Origin: Nepenthes gracilis | Taxonomy: Eukaryota; Streptophyta; Magnoliopsida; Caryophyllales; Nepenthaceae | Reading direction: 5' to 3' | Assembly (NCBI GenBank): GCA_033239525.1 | Contig: BSYO01000024.1 | Location: forward strand, 15,371,268 to 15,435,267 | Length of the DNA: 64,000 nt | Shown: positions 13,401-23,080 of the stretch, piece after piece | Layout: each line of letters opens with the position of its first letter | Numbering within the stretch: the first letter of the stretch is position 1 | Made by a program: the position numbers and the translations under genes | The notes under the pieces: generated by a model | Databases searched by the model: none | Seen by the model: only the letters and a program-made list of their open reading frames with translations | Told to the model about the DNA's origin: nothing

Positions 13401-16400
13401 GCAAACACCAAGCTCGTCTTCCAATCTTCTAGGACTCCACCCGATCCCAGCATGAGGCTTTAGAAAGACCAAGGCAACTTCGAGCTCCCACATTGCTTGG
13501 CTAGCGTGAGGATGGACCTTGAGGCAAAGAGTGAAAAGGTCCCCCCTTTTTATAGCCATAACAGGAGGATAGTGAGCTCTCAATGAAAAAAACAAGTCCA
13601 CCGATTGCCGGCAAGGAATCGGAGCCAGGTCTCAGTTCAAAGAAGAATCTTTCCAAACAGAGTATTGAATCCCTGCAGCATCATACGGAAGGCTGCAAAA
13701 TGCTTGGGGAAGGACGTAACTTTGGAACCGGTGAACTAAAGCATCTCGGGAAGAGGTGTGTGGGTAGAGCCTGCTGGCAACGTCTCATCATCTGACATAC
13801 TGGAGACTGGAAAGGTCCGGCACCCCGGCATGGGGGCTAGTGGTGGGTCCACACATGACACGAGCTGATCCAATCGCAGCAAGGAACGATCAATGGCCAA
13901 CCCATTAACCCAGCAAGGCCCGACATAAAAGCGAAGCCCGGAAGCTAACCAAACAGCCCATCTATAGCGTCAGAGCCCGTGAGGGACCAATGGCCCAACC
14001 TTAGAGGATAGCTTCTAATACTCCACCAATCGCAACAAAGTCAACTCTCCACCTCAATGATAGCAGCCTAGCAGCACAGAAGACACCGGCGCTGCAGGTC
14101 TCAACCAATAGAGTTGGTAGTCAACCATGGGGAATCGTCATGTCCGTCGACCAACGACAACCCAGCCAACCCACGCGAGGAAAGACCTGACCCTTGTCGG
14201 CTACCCCCAGCCACGGTCGCATCAACGCCATAAGACATCTGACACAGTGGTTCCCGTTAACGCCCAGCGGTTGGCGAATTTCGGAGGGACATCTGTCATC
14301 AGTCTTGGCGCCAAGGCCTACCCCGTGAAGCATTATAAATTCCCTCACCTTCCTTAGGATGAGGGGAAAAAAACTCAATGGAAATACCACGCACAAGCAA
14401 GACTCAAAAAGCAAAGAGAGAACTAGGCCCTCTTTCCCAAAGTAATTTTTTCTCATCCATAGTGAGCCACTCTCAACCACGTGCAACCCGAGCGAGTCAC
14501 CGACCACGTGCAATCAAAAAATAGTTCAGTCCTTTCTCTTGAAGCTGCCTTGCATCGGGCGTACTTACAAGAGCCAATCCTCTCACACCGCCACTCACAT
14601 GCAATTTTGAATTGTCTAGCATCTTCTTTACATATTTCTGTTTCCTTTGAAAAGATTTTTGATTTGAGCGTCGGAGGATAAACCGAAAAGTGAGTCTCGC
14701 CAATTCTTTGACTCCCTATTTATAGTTTGTGGTGTGCAAATTCCAAATTAGCAGTAACGAAAACAGGACCCACTCCAATTTGACCCGGCGGAAGATCGGG
14801 TGGCTCTCGAATCCGTACCACAACCCGAAAACTAGGGACGCATCAAGTGGTGTCAGCCATATAATTTTTCGTCTCCAATCGATCTAGAAAAGGTTAAAAA
14901 ATTAATAGGGAAATCGTTTTGGAGAAGAGAAACATTCCATGCCATGTCAAGATACCAGTCATTGAATTAAGGAAATTTACCAGTAACAAGAACCAATAAT
15001 GGAAATAAATACATTGCAACAAGATTAATCACTGCATTGAGGTAATTATGATATCATTAATTTTACCTTTTGCGGCCACACAAAAGAGTGTTCCAGGCAC
15101 TAGTGAGTGCTGGATCCACATGCCATGAAGCACCGGACCTCCCTGGTCCTATAATCAGCCATCTAAATGGTGGACGTTGATCTCGGCCCAAGACATCAAA
15201 GAAGTCTTCTCGAAATAGATGAGGCACATCATAATCTTGCAATAAACCCGGTGCGACATCCCCAAACTGCAAAATGTACTTATTTAAGTTCAGTTGATAG
15301 GATTATATTAGATATGCTTCATATAGAAATTACAGAGTTGTAGTACCCACCTTGTCATCAAAGATATATAAGGGATCCTCATCATGCTGGAGTTTCATAT
15401 ATGAGACATAGTCCATGAACTTCATCTTGATTTTGCGAGAACTTCGCTGGGAAATTTTAAAAGCTGTATTCCCGTAGTTCAGCAATAGTTGTTCAGTAGT
15501 CCATCTATCCTTTGCTGGCCAATTATCAGCTAATCCAGAGAGCAAGAGCTGGTGTGAAAATAAATAAATGATTAGCAGTTCTTCAATTGAAGAATAAACT
15601 AACAAGCTCTTATATGGGGACAAATACATTACCCTTTGCTGAAATCATTCCAGTTTAGAACTGGGCATGTAATCGAATTAAAGAAGGTAATGTACAAGAC
15701 AAAACACACTAATGTTCACAGCACCCATGCAGTGTTCATGATGAATGATCGCAACAAAGTGAAAAGGATACAAACAATGATTGATTCAAATTGAACAGGT
15801 AACACAAAGAAGTAAACTTTACCGGCTTTTTCCCATCATACTCAAGGTGAAACTCCTCGATGTTGAGATCTTTCTTTCTTTCCACATTTCCGACATCCAC
15901 AGAGAACCCATCCAAGCTGGTATGACACCTATACAATCTTCGGTACAAGAACCAAGAGTTGAACCCTGAAAAATAAGTAGTCTATCTTACAAGAAAATAA
16001 TTCAAATATTTCCACGTTCTTTGAATAAAAGAACCCATGAACAATGAATAGCTCAAATAACGCATTAAAAGAGATTTAGTACCATCAAAATGCAATGGTT
16101 TCCTGCACGGTTCATCATCTCCTGTTAGAATATGTTCTCTGAAAAGCACACCACAAAAGGATAGAGGCCACAGTATTATACAGCTCATTGTGCAAAAAAA
16201 TAAAATAAAAAAATAAAATAAAATAAGGCAATGATTAAGCAGAGTTGATGTGCAACTTTTAAGGTTTTTCGCTTTTTGGATTCCTTTTCTTACTTTTTCA
16301 ATTTTCAAAAAGTTGTTCCAAGTAAAAGGGTCAGCCCAAAAAAAAAAAAAAACAAATTTGTCAGGTTCTAAATCCCAACAATGAGGTAGGATTGGGAAAA

Positions 16401-17295
16401 GGAAAACACGAATTCTGTTACTTACTGGTGCAACAGTGTTCTCTTCCATGACCCTTTGTATTGAAGGAGACCAGTTAAACTGTTGAGGCATAGACTCATC
16501 CAGAGTGGCTCTTCATTGCAGAATATGTACATCACACTGCACATTTAATATAACAAGAAAATGTGAGGGGGGCCATAAGAGAGGAACACAGTCTGGCCTA
16601 TTATATTCCCGCAATTTTGTTAGCGTGGCCAGGTACACAGAGCAGATTCTAAAAATTTTCTACAAACCAAGAAACCATAGATACGTTTCGGACATACACA
16701 CCTATCAACCCTGGATGAATTTGTTTGTATGAGTTCAAGTTAGCAACTCCCCCAAGTTGCAGCATCACATTTTGGAATTCCAAAAACTGCCACTAATTCT
16801 TCCTCGTTTACATACATAATTTTCACATTTTCAATTCTATCTTTATATTCGTTTCTTCCCATTTCACCGCCTTTTTCAAATATATAATTGGCGGCAATGC
16901 AACTTTACCAATTATTCGTGTATCAAATTGAAAAAGACAAACCAATCCAAAGGTTCATATTGAATCTTTATGAAACAATTTCTGCCATCTAATTGAATGA
17001 AAGAGTATCCTATCCTGAATATATCACAACATATTCAAAACTTCATAGTTCTTCATATGGAATAACACAAGGAATTGCAACAGAGACAGAGAAACCAATA
17101 TGAAAGAATGTGAAGAAGTACATAACAAAAAAGGAGAGAATTTTCCAACCTGCTAACGCAGGTGAGGCGAGCGACGTCTCGAGGAGAGAGAAACCCTAAG
17201 ATTGTACAAATAACTTCGTCTGGAAGCACGCACAAGTCTCCAAGTGCTTCTCGTCTTCGATCTTTGGGAGCTAAGTGAGTTAGATTATCCTCCAT
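1411..17295 (-). CDS. JMJ21: F-box and JmjC-domain protein, JMJ21-like (5' part of gene, 8 exons)
   Basis: Exons on the minus strand, with GT-AG borders: 17295-17150, 16536-16426, 16138-16083, 15965-15823, 15548-15351, 15266-15067, 2187-2088 and 1983-1411. They join in frame for 509 codons. The F-box lies around residues 22-70 ([19 protein letters not shown]). The JmjC domain spans roughly residues 150-440, with the Fe(II) ligands HVD (His267, Asp269) in exon 6 and the distal His352 in PSGWWH of exon 8. From memory, the order and wording match Arabidopsis At1g78280 (JMJ21), a 2-oxoglutarate/Fe(II) oxygenase-type protein with an F-box. Protein of that family continues well past residue 509 with a kinase-like C-terminal region. 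Those exons are not found here and should lie beyond the left edge. The exon 8 donor (AAG before GTTGTT) is weaker than the others. All seven internal junctions preserve phase and there is no stop, so the gene looks intact despite its 12.9-kb intron. Confidence 0.9.
2770..3779 (+). repeat. 5' LTR of element A
   Basis: It begins TGATGGGTCC, ends GGGATGCATCA and is 1010 bp long. It matches 13841-14845 along its whole length, with many substitutions. A TATA-like TTATAAA sits at 3264-3270. Confidence 0.9.
3264..3270 (+). promoter_or_regulatory. TATA-like box of the element A 5' LTR
   Basis: TTATAAA lies in the conserved context AAGCATTATAAATTC, which recurs at the same place in the 3' LTR (about 14330-14341). 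It is followed by sequence leading to gag, and marks the probable U3/R boundary. Confidence 0.5.
3780..3799 (+). other. Primer-binding site remnant of element A
   Basis: TTGGCACTGTTTGTGGGAAC directly follows the LTR. The copy at 43672 reads TTGGCGCCATTTGT. Both resemble the TGGCGCC-type site, complementary to a tRNA 3' end (tRNA-Asp type), used by many Tat/Athila elements, with decay. Confidence 0.6.
4282..5090 (+). pseudogene. gag: gag of element A (broken)
   Basis: This is a retrotransposon Gag region spread over several frames. Recognisable parts are a segment equivalent to [13 protein letters not shown] near 4535-4580, then CQCFPLML...LWFYGL near 4610-4670, then [19 protein letters not shown] with [19 protein letters not shown] near 4855-5010. 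Stops at about 4585 and 4740 and at least one frame change break it. An upstream leader with a possible N-terminal coding part lies at 3780-4280. It would form the particle coat if intact. Confidence 0.75.
5410..5925 (+). pseudogene. Aspartic protease region of element A
   Basis: A 171-codon open stretch. The retropepsin-like core reads [16 protein letters not shown], followed by a flap-like and C-terminal part ending [21 protein letters not shown]. The family normally has D-T/N-G-S at the active site; here the glycine is lysine (DNKS). The reading frame ends at a local duplication of GCTTTCGGGGTA (5898-5925), which introduces a stop. A linker with stops follows, to about 6240. Confidence 0.75.
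6251..7116 (+). pseudogene. pol: Reverse transcriptase of element A
   Basis: RT motifs occur in order: an entry segment [12 protein letters not shown], then [32 protein letters not shown], and the catalytic YVDDM at about 6766-6780. A tether-like stretch [15 protein letters not shown] near 6980 follows. A frame change around 6420 and a stop at 6652 break it, and a stop follows at 7114. Confidence 0.88.
7117..7500 (+). pseudogene. First (gypsy-type) RNase H of element A
   Basis: The stretch continues RT in frame after a stop. It includes [19 protein letters not shown], then [11 protein letters not shown] and [11 protein letters not shown], ending with a stop at 7399 inside the [13 protein letters not shown] segment. 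This is the ordinary RNase H of gypsy pol. Confidence 0.75.
7570..8110 (+). pseudogene. Second ('archaeal-type') RNase H of element A
   Basis: The segments [37 protein letters not shown] and [13 protein letters not shown], then AKYLARARG and [15 protein letters not shown], match the extra RNase H found only in Tat-lineage elements. Three or four in-frame stops are present (near 7624, 7654, 7848 and 7854). The same block recurs in the other Tat copies at 35.7-36.1, 47.5-48.0 and 55.3-55.7 kb. Confidence 0.8.
8111..9334 (+). pseudogene. Integrase of element A
   Basis: The zinc-binding N-terminal part is degraded (8160-8440). The catalytic core is open at 8451-8951: the first Asp in [20 protein letters not shown], the second Asp in [11 protein letters not shown], and the Glu in [10 protein letters not shown], so the D-D-E residues are kept. 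The C-terminal part ends with a [12 protein letters not shown] segment at about 9309-9333, the usual end of pol in these elements. It is not functional because the flanking frames are broken. Confidence 0.85.
9335..10330. other. Spacer between pol and the antisense ORF of element A
   Basis: No coding sequence. It holds a polyadenylation-like ATCAATAAAATTGTTG at 9402-9417, and a segment alignable by eye with the equivalent spacer of element E at 57.0-57.7 kb. A C-rich/A-rich run lies at 10148-10166. Confidence 0.6.
10340..12290 (-). pseudogene. Antisense extra ORF of element A, Transposase_28-like ('putative gypsy type transposon')
   Basis: Reading on the minus strand from ATG near 12237 gives [14 protein letters not shown] segment [15 protein letters not shown], then (other frame) [20 protein letters not shown] and a [13 protein letters not shown] motif, follow near 11790-12110. 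These resemble, from memory, the Transposase_28 domain (Pfam PF04195) often found beside plant gypsy elements. Further down (11378-10340) come acidic and glutamate-rich, probably coiled-coil pieces such as [17 protein letters not shown]. It is broken by frameshifts and stops. Function is unknown even in intact members. Confidence 0.6.
12300..12310 (-). promoter_or_regulatory. TATA-like box ahead of the antisense ORF
   Basis: CTTATTTAAGC on the minus strand, about 65-75 bp before the first plausible ATG of the antisense ORF. A similar arrangement (CATAAATAGGC) precedes the related ORF at 63.3-63.9 kb. Confidence 0.35.
12880..13827. other. 3' non-coding part of element A
   Basis: The stretch lies between the antisense-ORF promoter region and the 3' LTR. 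A 155-codon minus-strand open frame (13601-13134) has no recognisable domain. A short duplication of GAGAATAGCCGGAAyAAGG occurs near 13341 and 13373. I take it as leader and spacer. Confidence 0.45.
13828..13840 (+). other. Polypurine tract of element A
   Basis: GGCATGGGGGCTAG immediately precedes the 3' LTR. The copy before the LTR at 59471 reads ATGAGGGGCTAG, the normal position for plus-strand priming. Confidence 0.65.
13841..14845 (+). repeat. 3' LTR of element A
   Basis: It begins TGGTGGGTCC, ends GGGACGCATCA and is 1005 bp long. The target copy AGTGG follows. A TATA-like TATAAA lies at 14334-14339. Confidence 0.9.
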
Positions 17296-18500
17296 CTTTT
17301 TCCGTGAATTGATCAGCTAAAACTGATTGGAAAAACAAACGTAATTCGATTCTTTCACTATACTGGTCCCTCTGGTTTCAAGGCTGAGGAATTATTCTAA
17401 GAAGGAAGGAGATGGCTAATATGGATGGCAGAGGCGCTGAGAGGAGGAGAGATGAAGCCGGACAGGATTTGCGTAAAGCTTAGGCAACCGCAATCGCGCG
17501 CTGATCGTGTGCAAACACTGTTCTGATTTTCTTCCGCACGTTGTTTTTTATCCGCGTTCAGCATCTTTTATTTTATTTTATTTTATTTTTAAATTAAAGA
17601 AAACTACTCTGTAATACTCATTAGAATCGGGATTCGGGGCCGTCCATATAATTTCCCCAGCGCTGGATTTGTTCTAAAATAGTATTTGTAAAAACTATTC
17701 AAAAAAAATTGTGCGTATCACCATCTTTATAATAAAAAAACATAATTTTTTGTTTATTTTTTTTTATTTTTAAATATTTTTTATATTTTGATTAAAAAAT
17801 ATAAATTTTAATGTTTTTTATTTTTAAAATTTATAATATTTTTTTTAAAAAAGATTTTCATCCGTTTCAATCCAATGTCTTAATTATCAAATCTGGTATT
17901 GGATATCACATTTTTACCTCATCCCGGGATGGCCCGAGGTGCCCTTAGAGTCTCTCCCGCACCGGGCGCTCTTAGAATCGGGGCTATTTTTTAATAACAT
18001 AATTTTTTTAAAAAAATATTTGTTCTAAAATAGTATAAGTAAAAACTATTCAAAAAAGGAGTTGTGTGTATCACCATCTTTTGAAAGAAATAAGAAATTT
18101 TTTTTTTATATTTTTATTTTTTATGTTAAAATTATCGGATATATTTTTAATTGGCATATTTAGTGCTCGATTGTTGAAAACTTAACCCCAACATTATTTA
18201 TTTAGTTTCTTGTCATCTTGCTTTCTCTTCTCGATAATTGCGACATTGGTGGCGACGGGATCGAGTAAGTTTGGCAATTCAAGTGGCTCAAGATTTTCAT
18301 CCGTTTCAAGAAGTTCTTTGGTAGGGATGTGAGACGGAATGTCTTAATTATCAAATCTCAGTATTCTCACCTTCGTGTCACATTTTTTACCTCATCCCGA
18401 GAGCATCTTTTCTTTTTATTGAGGTGCCACTTTATTTTTCATCTCTTAAGTAATATTTAGATATAAACCGGTGTATCGAGTTAAGTGCCTATTACTTAAT
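17296..18500. other. Upstream region of the JMJ21-like gene and AT-rich spacer
   Basis: The promoter should lie in the first few hundred bases. Beyond 17560 it is very AT-rich, with a duplicated motif (AAAACTATTCAAAAAA followed by TATCACCATCTTT at about 17690 and 18025) and another around GATTTTCATCCGTTTCAA (17855 and 18292). No gene is seen. Confidence 0.55.
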
Positions 18501-18539
18501 TAATTTATTAGTCAAAATATTTTTCTAATTTGGCGTTCT

Positions 18540-19605
18540 TTCAAAAATAAATGATTATAATTTAATAATTAATTTTTTATAATTTTTTTATATTTTAAAA
18601 ATACTTAAATCATAATTATTTATTTAAATATTAATATCTTAGATTAGTAAAAAAAATGAGTTTCATCGGAAATCTTCCTAATACCTTATAAAAGTAATAA
18701 AAAAATAGTAATAGCTGCCACGTATATAAACATAAGAAAATTGGGGGGAGGCGAAAAACATAAACCCCAAGATATTTCTTAAAAAAATGGCCCAAGGTTC
18801 ACCTTAGGTGAATAGTATCTAGGATCACTTTATTTTTAAATCTTTTTGAACAATCTAGGATATTCATTTTTTATGTCTTTAAACCAAAATTTATTTTATT
18901 AAAATATCTTTTGATAGTTGCACATCATTTGAAAAGCTCATAATATTTGTGCTGGGATTATTGAAAAACTTAACCCCAACATTTATGAAAGGTTGAAAAG
19001 GAGTTTTCTCTCCATCATTTGAAGGCAATTTCTCTTTTCCCAAATGTTAACCTTTAAAGCCCTTAATAAAAAGTGAGTCATTGGTGGCATAAATATCGCC
19101 CTTTGTGGTTGTCCTTGGTGAGTTCAGCAATTCAAGTGGCTCAAAAGGGAAGATTACATATTGTCCCAAGATGACAATTGTCGGTTAGTAAATCTTCTTA
19201 GGGCAATTATAATGTAGCAGTTCTTTGATTATGGATCAAATATTCTCAAATAAGTCGGTTAGGTTAGCGCGTCATCGTGACCTGAAATAACTTAGTTGAT
19301 TACGCGAACAAGCGTCACTTGTTTGCGTTAAGGCTAAGGAGGGGTTTTACCGACACTCACTTTATAAATATCCTGCATTCTCTACAAGGAAAGGGATCAT
19401 GTTTTTATTATTGTTACATGACTTTATTTTTATGAAATCAGGTCATGCAAGAAAATCATAAATTTAGATATAAATATTAACATATCAAAATTATAAAACA
19501 TGAATATTTAATTGTAAATATTCCCATAATTTATTATCTAAAAAGAAATATTTAGCCCAAAATTTAACAGAATGAAATAAAATATCAAATGGTATCTTTA
19601 GTAAA
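18540..19605. repeat. Tandem duplication, unit 1 (about 1.07 kb)
   Basis: It begins AAATGATTATAATTTAATAA and includes GCTGCCACGTAT and CCAAGGTTCACCTTAGGTGA. It ends with a Tat-LTR-like module (19140-19390) joined through GGGATCATG to the first 200 bp or so of the chromovirus-like LTR (19393-19600). Unit 2 starts at the next base. Confidence 0.8.
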
Positions 19606-20760
19606 ATAAATGATTATAATTTAATAATTAATTTTTATAAATTTTTTTATATTTTAAAAAATACTTAAATCATAATTATTTATTTAAATATTAATACCTT
19701 AGATTAGTAAAAAAAATGAGTTTCATCTTTTTAAGAAATGAAATCTTCCTAATACCTTATAAAAGTAATAAAAAAATAGTAATAGCTGCCACGTATGTAA
19801 ACATAAGAAAATGGGGGGGGGGGGGAGAATGAAAAACATAAACCCCAAGATATTTCTTAAAAAAATGGCCCAAGGTTCACCTTAGGTGAATAGTATCTAG
19901 GATCACCTCCGTGAATAGAACCTGAGAACAATACTCGGGACTTTACCAATTTTTTTTTTTTTTTTTGTAATTTTCTAAATTTATTTTATTAAACATATCA
20001 CTCTTTATATGTTAAATAGTTTTTTACACAAAAAATTATTGGTAATTAATAGATATAGTGACCCCTGGGCCAGCCGAAAAACTCAACCCGCCGAATGAAG
20101 AATGGTCTAAAAAACGGAAGCCTAGTAGGACATTCCCTTGGCTCAATATTTAGAAGGCAATACAGTTGGCCCAAATATATCGACTTGAAACTGCTTGGTA
20201 AAAAGTGGGTCATTAAGGTTACATAATCCATCGCTCCAGTGATTGTCCTTGTAATTGAGCAGCCAATAGCCTTCACAGTTCAGCATCTGCATATAGGTGG
20301 CACTCATCATAATACGACCCCATGATTGCATATTGTCTCAAGATGACAATTGTAACTTAGTAAATCTTCTTTAATTCTTCTTAGCACCCCCATGATTAGC
20401 TGTCAAGTATTCTCAAACGGCCAAGGTTGCCATAATTTCTGTGATGATTGAAATAACTTAGTGGACCTACGTGAACAACTGTCACTAGCTGTGAAGGCTA
20501 AGGATGGTTAAACCGACACTCACTTTATAGATATCCTGCCTTCTCTACAAGGAAAGGGATCATGTGATGACCTAGACCGGTACATGACTATCACCTGAAA
20601 TCGGGTCATGCAAGAAAATCATAAATCTCAAATTAATATCATAACATATCCAAAATTATAAAACATAACTATAATAATCCAAATATTCCCAAACATTAAA
20701 AATCTAAAAAAAAATATCCCAAAATTCTAACAGAATGAAATAAAATATCAATGGTATCTA
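19606..20760. repeat. Tandem duplication, unit 2, running into the left LTR of element B
   Basis: 19606-19907 is nearly identical to 18540-18827. The middle is more diverged and longer. 20320-20562 matches 19140-19390, and 20563-20760 matches 19393-19600. Small reading frames on the minus strand here (20046-20331) are part of the repeat and I do not count them as genes. Confidence 0.8.
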
Positions 20761-23062
20761 TATAGTATAAATAAACACTCCCTCCTACTAGGCTTAATAA
20801 TCTCTATTACCCCAACTCTATCTAGCTCTAGAACCATCATTTTCAAATCTTATTATCCTAGAAGAAAGAAAAATAGTAATAATAAACTAAATACTCAATA
20901 AGTAATAACAAATCTAAAAAAAAGGAATAATAATAAATATCTCAGATATATAATACATAATGAATACCAAAAATTATAAACAATAATATAATATCCAATA
21001 GATAAATATATCTAATAATCTGTATTTCATTGTATCTACAACTCAAATACATAAGGAAGGCAGTTACTTCGGATCCTAATGTGACAAAGATAATAAAATT
21101 TTACTAATAAGAGGTAAAGATTCCTCAGAATTTGACCTCAAAAAATAAATGGATCTCCTCATCCAAATATCAGCGTGAACGACCTGAATATCAAATAATA
21201 ATGAATAATATAGATTTCACTGAATTCAGATATCGTAAAATTTGACACATGAATTCTACCGAATATAACTTGTGGATTCTACCGAATCTTAAACTCAAAA
21301 GGTATCAATAATGACGAGATATCACAATTAATCTTCTTGGACCTTATTCTGTCACCGTGTGCCAAGGCTGCGTATTTACGGCACTGACAGTTGAGTAAGT
21401 GGCACACACGCTGCACACACAATCAACACATCCATGCACACAAAGTAGCACACACGCACCCACACATATACAAACCTACATGCACATGGTAATACCACCA
21501 TTACACTTATAGACAAAGCGCCTAATAAATCAATTGGTCCCAAAAAAATATATCCAGGCATATATATAATATCTTTTTATTTAATGAGATTCCAACAAAA
21601 TTAGATTATGTCCTCAACCCCACTCTCTAAATTTAACATTCACAGCCACGTTACCTAGTTTTCCCACACCCATCCATATATACAAATATTGCTAGCACAC
21701 ATACCTACACTGTTAACACACACCCTCACATTACCAACATACACTATAGCAGCACACGCTGCACAAATTGGTACACACCCATGCAGTCATAGTAAGCACA
21801 CCCACGCACACAAAGTAGCACACACACACCCGTACATACCCACAGCTACACGCACACGGTAGCACCACTATTACACTGCCAGCACACATAGCAGCTCTCA
21901 CACATTGCTTATACTGTCCAGCACATTTTCTCAATTACAAACACCCCACACACTTGGCTATATACACACACACAAACTACAATACACATGAGCAGTACAC
22001 ATACACACACCTACTTATATACATACATACAATATATATATATATATACCCACACACACATATGGCTACTCACACCCATATTGCCACATATACCACTGCC
22101 ATACTCGTTTTGCAAAATAGAGCACAACCTTCCATTTATTCACGTTTCGTCCAATTCTCATCTAGGCAAAGGAATTCTCAACTTTCACTTCTAATTATGC
22201 AAATAAAGAAAAATTATAACATAATTTCGTAATTTATCAAGCTCCAATTTTAACAATCCTTAATTTTTTGATTTCTAGTGTCATTCAAGCTGTAGCTCTA
22301 TTTCACCCATTTTTAACATAACCCAACCATTTCTGCCAAATCCCATGAAATTGGGATATGCGAGTATCAATAATAACTTTTCAAAGAAGGAGAAAGAGAT
22401 TGTTTGTGCAAAATATAAATATTACTTGAAATAAATAGGAAGACTACTTGCAGAGAAGCCTCAGATCAACTTGCCTGATTTTTCTCACTTTTTCTAACGA
22501 CGACCAACGACAACAGCGACGATGGCGATGATAGCATCGTGCTTCCAGCAAGCCCTTTTTCACTCTCTCTTTCTCTCTCTGTGATTTCACCGGGTAATGA
22601 TGAAGGAGAAGAAGACAAAGGCAAAGTTTTAAGAAAAATGAGAGAAATTGAAGAAAGAAAAATAAGGGTCGTGATCGAGAGAAGAAAGGAAATAAATCTA
22701 ATCTTCCAACCGCTTGGCTGGAAAAGAGGAAGCCACCGCGGAGTATAAATTGGCCGGAAGTTTCTCTCCCTCTCTCTTGAGCTTCTGTCTACTATCTCAT
22801 CTTATTTTTTTTCTTTTATTATTATTATTATTATTATTATTATAGTATTTATTAATTTTGATATGGATATTTAGGCCCTTTAATATTTAGCTAATATAAA
22901 TATTAAATTTTAGGTCTACTAAGTCTAATATAATTATTTATTCTATTAAATATTGATTTTTATTCATTATTATAATTTTATTTAATTCATAAATAAATAA
23001 GTATTTATCACATAATTCATATTTAAAAATTTAATTAATCCTAAAATATCTGAGATGTTACA
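20563..23062 (-). repeat. Left LTR (3' LTR) of element B
   Basis: It is 2500 bp, beginning TGTGATGACC and ending GAGATGTTACA on the plus strand. It contains CA-rich simple sequence (21400-22090) and an (ATT)n run (about 22816-22844). Compared with the right LTR it lacks a block equivalent to 28425-28980 and has instead a CA-rich stretch at 21404-21508. Confidence 0.88.
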
Positions 23063-23080
23063 ATCTATCCCCTTTAAAAG
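23045..23080 (-). other. Polypurine tract of element B
   Basis: On the minus strand CTTTTAAAGGGGATAGAT precedes the LTR start TGTAACATC at 23062. This fixes the element's orientation. Confidence 0.6.

Larger units (their letters stand above)
2765..14850 (+). mobile_element. Tat-type Ty3/gypsy LTR retrotransposon (element A), complete ends, decayed coding region
   Basis: Paired LTRs (2770-3779 and 13841-14845), both with TG...CA ends (TGATG...CATCA at the left), are flanked by the perfect 5-bp target duplication AGTGG (2765-2769 and 14846-14850). Internal order on the plus strand is gag, protease, RT, RNase H, a second RNase H, integrase, then a long 3' spacer containing an ORF on the opposite strand. 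RT followed by two RNase H domains and then integrase is the hallmark of the Tat lineage of plant gypsy elements. Many stops and frameshifts break the pol frame, and the two LTRs differ at many positions by eye, so the insertion is old and not autonomous. It lies antisense to the host gene. Confidence 0.92.
2188..15066 (-). other. Giant intron 6 of the JMJ21-like gene (12.9 kb)
   Basis: The donor is GTAAAA at 15066-15061 after codon bases AG, and the acceptor is TGCAG ending at 2188 before GTGGGC. Joining them gives R-W-A-L-Y-P-P, the expected JmjC sequence directly after CGRKR. Removing the 12,076-bp retroelement and one 5-bp target copy leaves an ordinary intron of about 0.8 kb. Confidence 0.88.

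Noticed and set aside
13134..13601. 155-codon minus-strand frame in the 3' part of element A
   Set aside because: No recognised domain and not kept open in element E. It is treated as non-coding spacer.
19860..19910. MITE based on the near-palindrome TTCACCTTAGGTGAA
   Set aside because: The palindrome is short and occurs once per tandem unit. No terminal inverted repeats or target duplication bound a separate element.
20046..20331. Minus-strand reading frames with plausible protein composition (for example LNCEGYWLLNYKDNHWSDG)
   Set aside because: They lie in the LTR-like module that is duplicated at 18.9-19.4 kb without conserving the frame, so there is no sign of coding constraint.
21954..22232. 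His/Thr/Tyr-rich frames at 21.9-22.2 kb and 29.1-29.6 kb
   Set aside because: They come from CA- and TA-rich simple sequence inside LTRs.
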